Shown here: positions 16,290 through 21,661 of the stretch, one piece after another
Layout: every line of letters begins with the position of its first letter
How positions within the stretch are numbered: the stretch's first letter is position 1
Virus record (IMG/VR): IMGVR_UViG_3300009000_000043
Span: 1-23,199 of that record
DNA length: 23,199 bases
Reading direction: 5' to 3' (one strand)
Source: a virus
Notes under the pieces: model-generated
Database searches by the model: none
What the model saw: only the letters and a program-made list of their open reading frames with translations
What the model was told of the DNA's origin: nothing
Program-made: the position numbers and the translations under genes

Positions 16290-16454
16290 TCACTAGCGAA
16301 CGTGTATCAGCTTAACTTTGCTTTAATGCAACATCATAATTATTCGTTATCTGAGTTAGAAAATATGATGCCTTGGGAAAGGCAAATTTATGTGACTTTG
16401 TTAAAAAATCATTTAGAAGAAGAAGCCGAAAGGGCAAAACAAAGGAACTACTAA
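16269..16454 (+). CDS. C-terminal extension of gp26 made by frameshift (gp51-position tail chaperone)
   Basis: This -1 frame encodes 61 residues: YIGLSHDSLANVYQLNFALM, SLSELENMMPWERQIYVTLL and an acidic-to-basic helix ending KQRNY. The pattern of LANVYQL, a short loop, then MPWERxIYxxLL and a charged helix is what I recall for small genes after gp26 in marine T4-like phages and for the T part of G/GT-type tail chaperones. The frame opens only at 16239 after a TAG and has no ATG before 16320. The first in-frame ATGs (about 16326 and later) lack a ribosome site and would cut into the conserved part. Expression by frameshift is therefore the simplest reading. It would chaperone the tape measure encoded downstream. 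Confidence 0.7.
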   Translation, partial: YIGLSHDSLANVYQLNFALMQHHNYSLSELENMMPWERQIYVTLLKNHLEEEAERAKQRNY

Positions 16455-16455
16455 G

Positions 16456-16812
16456 ATGGCTGAACAAAAAGTAATGCAAGCAGATTCCATTTATGCTTAT
16501 CTCGATACAGATGGTGATGGAATCATAACAGATGAGGAAATGTCAAGAGCGAAAGAGATCGCTGAATTTGAACATAAAAGAGCTATGCAACAGAATGAAG
16601 ATGCGAAAGAAGATCAAATCCGTAAGATGGCTTGGTTTGCCTTATTCGGAATGTTATTATACCCATTTGGGATTTTCCTAACCTCAGCCTTTGGCTTAGA
16701 CAAAGCTGCACAACTTATTAGCGATATCGCTCCGACTTATTTCGTAGCCATCGCTGGTTTGGTTGCTGCATTCTTTGGCGCAAGCGCATACAGCAAAGGC
16801 AAAAAAGAGTAA
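16456..16812 (+). CDS. EF-hand protein with two membrane segments, unknown
   Basis: A 118-residue protein. Residues 17-28, DTDGDGIITDEE, form a complete canonical EF-hand loop (D17, D19, D21, I24, E28). A charged helix follows, then two hydrophobic segments (about 59-78 and 93-112, the second AIAGLVAAFFGASAYS), and a basic tail KGKKE. AAGGA precedes the ATG, and the gene starts one base after the frameshift ORF stop. It lies directly before the tape measure, roughly where T4 has genes 27-28. I do not recognise a T4 counterpart. Calcium-responsive membrane insertion during DNA entry, or a holin-like role, are both possible. The position in a tail operon favours a virion or assembly role. All functional statements are inference. 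Confidence 0.75.
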   Translation: MAEQKVMQADSIYAYLDTDGDGIITDEEMSRAKEIAEFEHKRAMQQNEDAKEDQIRKMAWFALFGMLLYPFGIFLTSAFGLDKAAQLISDIAPTYFVAIAGLVAAFFGASAYSKGKKE

Positions 16813-16817
16813 ATTAA

Positions 16818-18659
16818 ATGGCAGATTTACCAACAGTCAACGCAGTCAACGAATTAAAAGAACAAGTCACCATAGACCGTCAGGCTCTACAAAAGAGCAT
16901 GAGGGCTGGCTTGTTAAATGTTGTCAAGTCAGTTGACCGTTTGCATACAACGTTTGAGAATGCATTTAGATTACAGCAGGAAATGCTGGACTTGCAGGCT
17001 CAAGCGTTGATTGCTGCCAGAGAAAAAGAAATCGAAGACGCTAGAAAAAAAGATAAAAAAGAACCCAGTTCTGCTATGGCTGCCATGACAAAAGAATTGG
17101 GCGGATTTGGGTCGGCTCTAGCAATTGCTCTTGGTGGTTTAGTTGGTGCTGTTAAAGGGCAATTAATAGCAATTCAAGCATTTGGTAAAACGTTTACTCC
17201 ATTTGTTAAAACATTTGTTAAAACGTTTACTCCAAACAGACTTTTAGATGCTTATAAACGAATGAAAAATGGTTTGGATATACTGAAGGTGTATGCTAGT
17301 GCTGCTGGACCAGAAATTGTTGAAGCGTTAAAAGGCGGCGTTAAAAATTTTGGCCAATCCTTATTAAAATTCGTAAAGGCAGCTGACACTGGATTATTTG
17401 CAGATGTATTTAAGAGACTGAAAACTTATATAAAACCATTAATAGATGTTTTTGTTGATGCTGGTAAAACAATTAAAAGCATTTCTGCAGGTCCAGCTGA
17501 AAACCTTAAAAAATATTTTGGGATGTTTAAAGATTATTTTGGTAAATTTGGTTCGACGCTTGGAAAGATAGCTAGTGTGGTCGGTAAAATCTTTGCTCCT
17601 ATCGCTATTATTATGGTCGCAATTGATACTGTGAGAGGTATCATAGATGGATATGCTGAAGGTGGGTTTTTAGGAGCAATACAAGAAGGTATCAAAGCAT
17701 TCTTTAATTCATTAATATTCAAACCACTTGATATGTTAAAGAGCCTTATATCTTCTGTTTTGGAGTTTTTCGGCGCATCAGGTGTCGCTGAGGCATTAGA
17801 TTCATTCTCGTTCGAAGAAATATTTTCAAGTTTGATCGACAATATCTTCTCCTCTATCGAAACAGTAAAGAATATATTTTCCGCCATTTCAGAATTTATT
17901 ACCAGTAAGGTAGATGCAATTAAAAATTCATCAGCTTTCAAATTTTTCTTTGGTGATGACGACGAAAATAAAGAAGCTGAACAGGCGGCTGAGGAGTTAA
18001 ATAAAAAGAAAGAAGAAACTGATAAAAAACGTGCTGAAGCTGCTAAAGAAAAGACAGAAGATCTAAAAGAAGAAGATGCTGCCGAAAAGAAGGCTTTTGA
18101 AGAACGAAGAAAAGAGCAACTTGAGAATAAGAAAAGAAAAGAAGCTGAATATGCTGCTGCTATTGCCAAGGCGAAGGCAGAGCGTGAAGCTGCACAGGCT
18201 GCAAAAGAAGAAGCCAGTACTCCTGGACAAAAACGAGAAACATATCAAAAAGGATTAGATAAATTATTTAATGAACAGCAATTCGAGTTGTCGAGAGAAA
18301 TGTCTCTTAAAAAACAACTTATGGATATGGGAATTGATCCTGAAGGGGGAGCACTGACAACAACTGGTCTTAAGCGTGGCACAAAAGAATTTGAAGACAT
18401 GAGAAAAGCCCAGGATATCAAAGAACAGCTTGCAAGGTCACAAAGAAATCTCAATAGAATTGATAAGCAAAAAGAAGATTACAACACAAAACTCGCTAAC
18501 TTAGATACACAATCTGGCGCTACCGCTGGTGGTGGTAGTAATATCAATGTTAATGCGACAACGAATAATACATCCGCTGTAAATAAAACAACATCAATGC
18601 CAGCGAGCGCTAGTCGCCAAGGTGGCGCTCAATATAAAACTGCTGCTGGATTTGGGTAA
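16818..18659 (+). CDS. 29: tail length tape measure protein gp29-like
   Basis: The 613-residue product is close to T4 gp29 (590), so a tail of about T4 length is expected. The architecture is typical: an N-terminal helical part (1-80), hydrophobic segments near 96-120 (ALAIALGGLVGAVKGQLIAI) and 253-300 (IFAPIAIIMVAIDTVRGIID), amphipathic helices to about 380, then a long Lys/Glu/Ala coiled coil (385-475). A Gly/Asn/Thr-rich C-terminal tail follows. It lies downstream of the gp26 chaperone pair, as tape measures do. Residues near 125-145 contain a short internal duplication (TFTPFVKTFVKTFTP). The coding frame is followed by a strong terminator. Tape measures diverge quickly, so the call rests on composition, length and context. 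Confidence 0.82.
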   Translation: MADLPTVNAVNELKEQVTIDRQALQKSMRAGLLNVVKSVDRLHTTFENAFRLQQEMLDLQAQALIAAREKEIEDARKKDKKEPSSAMAAMTKELGGFGSALAIALGGLVGAVKGQLIAIQAFGKTFTPFVKTFVKTFTPNRLLDAYKRMKNGLDILKVYASAAGPEIVEALKGGVKNFGQSLLKFVKAADTGLFADVFKRLKTYIKPLIDVFVDAGKTIKSISAGPAENLKKYFGMFKDYFGKFGSTLGKIASVVGKIFAPIAIIMVAIDTVRGIIDGYAEGGFLGAIQEGIKAFFNSLIFKPLDMLKSLISSVLEFFGASGVAEALDSFSFEEIFSSLIDNIFSSIETVKNIFSAISEFITSKVDAIKNSSAFKFFFGDDDENKEAEQAAEELNKKKEETDKKRAEAAKEKTEDLKEEDAAEKKAFEERRKEQLENKKRKEAEYAAAIAKAKAEREAAQAAKEEASTPGQKRETYQKGLDKLFNEQQFELSREMSLKKQLMDMGIDPEGGALTTTGLKRGTKEFEDMRKAQDIKEQLARSQRNLNRIDKQKEDYNTKLANLDTQSGATAGGGSNINVNATTNNTSAVNKTTSMPASASRQGGAQYKTAAGFG

Positions 18660-18694
18660 AAAAATGGGGGCAAGGTTTACAAGCCTCGCCCCCA
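18657..18694 (-). terminator. intrinsic terminator after gp32
   Basis: TGGGGGC (18665-18671) pairs with GCCCCCA (18688-18694), extended past one A-C mismatch by AGG/CCT, with an eight-base loop. On the minus strand the stem is followed at once by a run of seven T (18664-18658), a classic intrinsic terminator for gp32 transcripts. In the plus direction the bases after the stem are not T-rich, so it may only weakly stop tape-measure transcripts. Confidence 0.85.
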
Positions 18695-18717
18695 CTTCCT
18701 ATTGATCAATATATTTG

Positions 18718-19632
18718 TTAGTCCTCTTCAGCAAGTTTCTCGAAGAACGATAACGAATCATCATCATCCTCATCAAAACTTTCCGAAGCTGAAGGGGCTG
18801 GCTTCGCTGCTGTTTCAGGAATAGCAGGAGCCTGCGCAACCTCTGAGGTCTCAGCTGTTGTCCTTGGTTTTTCGGGTGCGCCATCTAGTCCTAGAACACG
18901 ATTCAGACGAGTCTGCAGTTCCTCGTATGTCTTGAAGTTCTTGCGATCTAGAAACTCTTGTAGCGAATATAATCCCTCATAAACTTTTTCAAGAGATTCA
19001 TCATCACCATCAAGGAGTGCTGAAGGAGAAGCGAACTCTGATTTATCATAGTTACGATATCCTTCAACGTTACGAATCTTAAGTTTAAAGTCTGCACCTT
19101 CCCAAAAATCAAAAGGATTTAGTGGAGATTCGTCTTCAAACTCAGGATTCATTGCCTCGTTAAGTTTGTCAAAAATTTTCTTACCAAACTTATAGAGGAA
19201 TACTTTGCCTTCATTTTCTGGATTGGCAGGGTCGCTAACGACATAGATGTTAGCATAATAAGAGAGACGACGTTTCTGCTTACGAGCCTGCTCTTTACCT
19301 GCTTCAGTTCCATTATTCCATAGGATTGAGTTATACTCTCCACATGGATCTTTTTCATTGAGAGTCGTTAATGACTTCTCAATATACCAGCCTCCTGGAC
19401 CTTGAAATCCATGGTCGAAAATACGAACCCATGGTAGATCTTCACCCTTTGGCTCTGGGAGGAAGCGAATTACCGCATAACCATTACCAGCTTTGTCGAC
19501 CGATGGTTTCCACAAACGATCGTCGCCACCAGATGATTCCTGCGTTTTGTTTGAGATTTTGGTAGATTCATTCACCAATTTACTAAGCGAATTGGTTCTT
19601 GATTTCTTTAAAGCTGCAAAATCTGTTGCCAT
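18718..19632 (-). CDS. 32: single-stranded DNA-binding protein gp32
   Basis: A 304-residue protein (T4 gp32 has 301). The N-terminal basic segment KKSRTNS (9-15) matches the LAST motif used for cooperative self-assembly. The DNA-binding core includes LWKPSVDKAGNGYAVIRFLP, RRLSYYANIYVVSDPANPEN with GKVFLYKFGKKIF, and NPFDFWEGADFKLKI. The end is the acidic tail DEDDDDSLSFFEKLAEED, which recruits replication partners. The T4 zinc site (His and three Cys) is absent: the only Cys is in DPCGEYN. GGAG lies about nine bases before the ATG, and the AT-rich leader could be an autoregulatory operator as in T4; this is inference. Gene order 33-59-32 is conserved with T4. Confidence 0.96.
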   Translation of the reverse strand: MATDFAALKKSRTNSLSKLVNESTKISNKTQESSGGDDRLWKPSVDKAGNGYAVIRFLPEPKGEDLPWVRIFDHGFQGPGGWYIEKSLTTLNEKDPCGEYNSILWNNGTEAGKEQARKQKRRLSYYANIYVVSDPANPENEGKVFLYKFGKKIFDKLNEAMNPEFEDESPLNPFDFWEGADFKLKIRNVEGYRNYDKSEFASPSALLDGDDESLEKVYEGLYSLQEFLDRKNFKTYEELQTRLNRVLGLDGAPEKPRTTAETSEVAQAPAIPETAAKPAPSASESFDEDDDDSLSFFEKLAEED

Positions 19633-19681
19633 ATTTTATTCTCCGTATATATTTGTTTCGTGTAATTATTTGTCCACCAAC

Positions 19682-20278
19682 TCATGACGAAAATATATCC
19701 AGAACGATTTGTTTGTATTTCGTTCTTTCAATATTATTGTAAGTATATATGAATGGTCTATATTTGTCAAGCAAAAAGATTAGATCATTCAGCATCATGT
19801 CATCTTTTTTTGACCACGCTTTACTAAATCCAACAAGGTCGTCAAGGATGACAAGAGTATTTATACTTACTGCATGCCTCATATACATCCTATACAAAAT
19901 CGGATGTCCATCGTCAAAAGCAAATAATTGATTAAAGTTTTGCTCTCGTTCGTGAAGGAGAGACAGTTCTTCACGAAAGTTATAAGCCAAAGATTCTAAA
20001 TTCTTCAGCCATTTTTTATAGGCAATCTCAGACTTACCGTTCATAAGATCGCCTATCCATTCAGCACTTGACGTGCTAAAATTCGCAACCAAGTATTTCA
20101 CAAAATCATCACGCTTAAATCTCTTGGCTGCTTTCTCAAACGAAAACCTATCACGACGTGATTGGAACTTCGTCTCAGAAACTTTCATTTTGCCATTATA
20201 TTTGAAGAAGTCATAACCCTTACTGGAGAAATGATTCTTCACGGCAAGATATGTTTGATATGCTTCAAATCCATTCAT
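19682..20278 (-). CDS. 59: gp41 helicase loader gp59
   Basis: A 198-residue protein (T4 gp59 has 217). The N terminus matches T4: FEAYQTYLAVKNHFSSKGYDFFKYN, KVSETKFQSRRDRFSFEKAA, then LVANFSTSSAEWIGDL (T4 Y-K-LYLMIKQHM, YDVIKYN, MRVSDAAYQKRRDKYFFQKL, LVANQDAWIGDI). gp59 places helicase gp41 on gp32-coated forked DNA. Its start overlaps the gp33 stop by four bases (ATGA), and gp32 follows 49 bases downstream. The 33-59-32 neighbourhood repeats that of T4, and no catalytic motif is expected. The call is firm. Confidence 0.92.
   Translation of the reverse strand: MNGFEAYQTYLAVKNHFSSKGYDFFKYNGKMKVSETKFQSRRDRFSFEKAAKRFKRDDFVKYLVANFSTSSAEWIGDLMNGKSEIAYKKWLKNLESLAYNFREELSLLHEREQNFNQLFAFDDGHPILYRMYMRHAVSINTLVILDDLVGFSKAWSKKDDMMLNDLIFLLDKYRPFIYTYNNIERTKYKQIVLDIFSS
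19858..19865 (-). promoter_or_regulatory. possible late promoter for gp32 inside gp59
   Basis: The minus strand reads TATAAATA about 226 bases upstream of the gp32 ATG, inside gene 59. T4 gene 32 is also transcribed late from promoters within its upstream genes, so the position is sensible. Chance remains possible in AT-rich coding sequence. Confidence 0.4.
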
Positions 20279-20499
20279 AGGGGCAGTTTTGAAGTCTTTG
20301 GTAAAAAGTTTAATTCTTGTGCCTCTGTTTCCAGTTTGGCTTTAATTATTGCGCTTAGAAGTTTTGCGGCTGTTTCGATTTCCATTTCTTCACGTTCACA
20401 ATACCAAACAATCGCATCCATATATGATAATTTTTTCTGAGAAACAATTGTTTCAATTATCTCAGAAAATTTTGCTGTCGTCAATACTTCTAATGCCAT
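20275..20499 (-). CDS. 33: late transcription co-activator gp33
   Basis: A 74-residue protein. The pattern FSEIIETIVSQKKLSYMDAI (11-30), a middle acidic helix, and the end LNFLPKTSKLPL is that of gp33 in marine T4-like phages; T4 gp33 itself is longer (112). gp33 bridges host RNA polymerase beta-flap and the sliding clamp, allowing gp55-polymerase to fire TATAAATA late promoters such as those found in this window. It starts three bases after the SleB-like stop, with GGGAAGA as ribosome site, and overlaps gp59 by four bases. It is small, but the conserved ends and T4-like order make it secure. Confidence 0.88.
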   Translation of the reverse strand: MALEVLTTAKFSEIIETIVSQKKLSYMDAIVWYCEREEMEIETAAKLLSAIIKAKLETEAQELNFLPKTSKLPL

Positions 20500-20502
20500 A
20501 AA

Positions 20503-21009
20503 TTATTCTTCCCAACGATAAAAAATATGATCGTCTATTTCAGTTGTCTTAGTTTTAGTGGATGCCCAATCAGGCGAAACATAGTCCGCATGATAATGAG
20601 TTGAACCTTCAGTTATATCATAGAACTCATTATAATATAAATCTATGGAAATGTCAAGTATTTCTTTGTAATATTCAATATGTTTTTCATGAATAGTGTC
20701 TGCCTGTCCGTCGCAATACCAACTAAACTGACAACGATTCTTTACAGGAATGATATTACCTTTCCAGTTGGTATATGTTGGACCTTGCTTTACGACTGAA
20801 CAAACTGTATCGGGAAAACGTGCATCTCTTACACGATTTAATGTGACAAGACCAACAGCAATTTTACCAGCCAAAGACTGATTCCTTGCCTCAAAATAGA
20901 TGTTTTCTGCTAGACAAGATATTTCGGATTTCTCAAATTCGTTGACTTTAAAGTCATCAACATCCGAAAAGGCTGAAAGAATTTGAAATAATGCTGCTGC
21001 TTCAATCAT
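20503..21009 (-). CDS. SleB-type cell wall hydrolase (endolysin candidate)
   Basis: This 168-residue protein carries the Hydrolase_2 (SleB/CwlJ) signature: CLAENIYFEARNQSLAGKIA (32-51), VGLVTLNRVRD, FPDTVCSVVKQ, CQFSWYCDG (93-101) and THYHADYV (137-144). Glu35 or Glu40 in AENIYFEAR is the expected catalytic acid. The family cleaves peptidoglycan glycan strands. The N terminus has a short hydrophobic stretch but no clear signal peptide, so a holin or other export route would be needed. It is the only peptidoglycan hydrolase visible here and could serve lysis, entry, or both. GGAG precedes the ATG, and a sigma70-like promoter lies just upstream. It heads the SleB-33-59-32 unit. Confidence 0.88.
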   Translation of the reverse strand: MIEAAALFQILSAFSDVDDFKVNEFEKSEISCLAENIYFEARNQSLAGKIAVGLVTLNRVRDARFPDTVCSVVKQGPTYTNWKGNIIPVKNRCQFSWYCDGQADTIHEKHIEYYKEILDISIDLYYNEFYDITEGSTHYHADYVSPDWASTKTKTTEIDDHIFYRWEE

Positions 21010-21033
21010 GATTTACTCCACATTAATATTCCC

Positions 21034-21062
21034 ATTATACTAAAGATTCGCATTAAAGTAAA
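21034..21062 (-). promoter_or_regulatory. sigma70-like promoter for the SleB-33-59-32 unit
   Basis: On the minus strand TTTACT (21062-21057) and a perfect TATAAT (21039-21034) are separated by 17 bases. The predicted start is near 21027, about 18 bases before the hydrolase ATG, with GGAG in the leader. It lies in the 57-base gap between genes. It suits early expression of replication genes by unmodified host polymerase. Confidence 0.7.
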
Positions 21063-21066
21063 CACA

Positions 21067-21282
21067 TTATTCAAAGTTTTTTATGCCTATTTTACGAAGC
21101 ATCATTTGTGCAACCTTTGTGTCCATCATATCATCAAGAACTTCAGCATTGTGCAGATTTACAATTAGAATAAAGTCTTCAACATCTTGCATCGAATCAA
21201 ACATATCGTCTTTGACGTATTTCAAAGGAACATTTTTATAGGTTCCAGTAATTGCGGAAATTTCTATTTCTGATCTGTTCAT
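21067..21282 (-). CDS. hypothetical protein, 71 residues
   Basis: A small acidic protein, MNRSEIEISAITGTYKNVPL at the start, then an Asp/Met-rich stretch (DDMFDSMQDVEDFI, 25-38) and a helical end LRKIGIKNFE. There is no signal peptide, membrane segment or motif I recognise. AGGTG lies five bases before the ATG, and ten bases separate it from the membrane coiled-coil gene upstream, so it is probably co-transcribed with that gene. No function is proposed. Confidence 0.6.
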   Translation of the reverse strand: MNRSEIEISAITGTYKNVPLKYVKDDMFDSMQDVEDFILIVNLHNAEVLDDMMDTKVAQMMLRKIGIKNFE

Positions 21283-21292
21283 CTTACACCTA

Positions 21293-21661
21293 TTAGTTTG
21301 CTAGAGGATTTTTAAGAGCCTCCTCGATTTGTATTCCGATTGATTTTCTAATATCTATAAGTTCTCTCTGAGTCTCAGTTTCTAACTCATAGAGGCGACG
21401 CATCGCATCTCTCGTATCATTTAATAAAAGATTTACATCAGCGTTTACACGATTAACAGTTTCCTTTTGAACTGCTAGTTCCTGTTCGATATGTGATAGG
21501 TCTGGTGCTTCGTATGCTTCAATACGTTCTTTCATATCCATATAGTCGCCCCAAAATTCTGCGGCTCCCCATACGATACCAGCTGCAGTTGATAGTGCCA
21601 TAAGCACTGCTGCCATTTTACCGCCAGTAAATTTAATGCCACCAACTTCTACTTCTGCCAT
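21293..21661 (-). CDS. membrane-anchored coiled-coil protein, unknown
   Basis: A 122-residue protein. After a short hydrophilic start, residues 16-37 (MAAVLMALSTAAGIVWGAAEFW) form one membrane segment. Residues 45-112 are a charged heptad-like coiled coil (HIEQELAVQKETVNRVNADV and onwards). The single anchor plus long coil resembles a spanin-like or tail-attached membrane protein, but no lipobox or paired spanin gene is visible. It starts in a TGATG overlap with the stop of the Cys-repeat gene, so the two are translationally coupled and may act together. The hydrolase lies two genes downstream, which makes a lysis role possible; this is inference. Confidence 0.7.
   Translation of the reverse strand: MAEVEVGGIKFTGGKMAAVLMALSTAAGIVWGAAEFWGDYMDMKERIEAYEAPDLSHIEQELAVQKETVNRVNADVNLLLNDTRDAMRRLYELETETQRELIDIRKSIGIQIEEALKNPLAN

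Noticed and set aside
16326-16454. Independent small gene starting at an ATG inside the gp26 extension
   Set aside because: No ribosome site precedes the available ATGs, and they would remove the conserved LANVYQL part; frameshift from gp26 explains it better.
17188-17235. Short duplicated stretch in the tape measure (AAAACGTTTACTCCA twice) as a recombination or attachment site
   Set aside because: It encodes an in-frame peptide duplication and has no other attachment-site features; lytic T4-like phages do not integrate.
17534-18454. Minus-strand open frames opposite the tape measure
   Set aside because: They are the Ser/Phe/Leu-rich shadows expected opposite Lys/Glu/Ala coiled-coil coding sequence.
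18605-18630. GAGCGC/GCGCTC inverted repeat near the end of the tape measure as a terminator
   Set aside because: It is inside coding sequence, has a long loop with competing pairings and no T tract; the real terminator is at 18665-18694.
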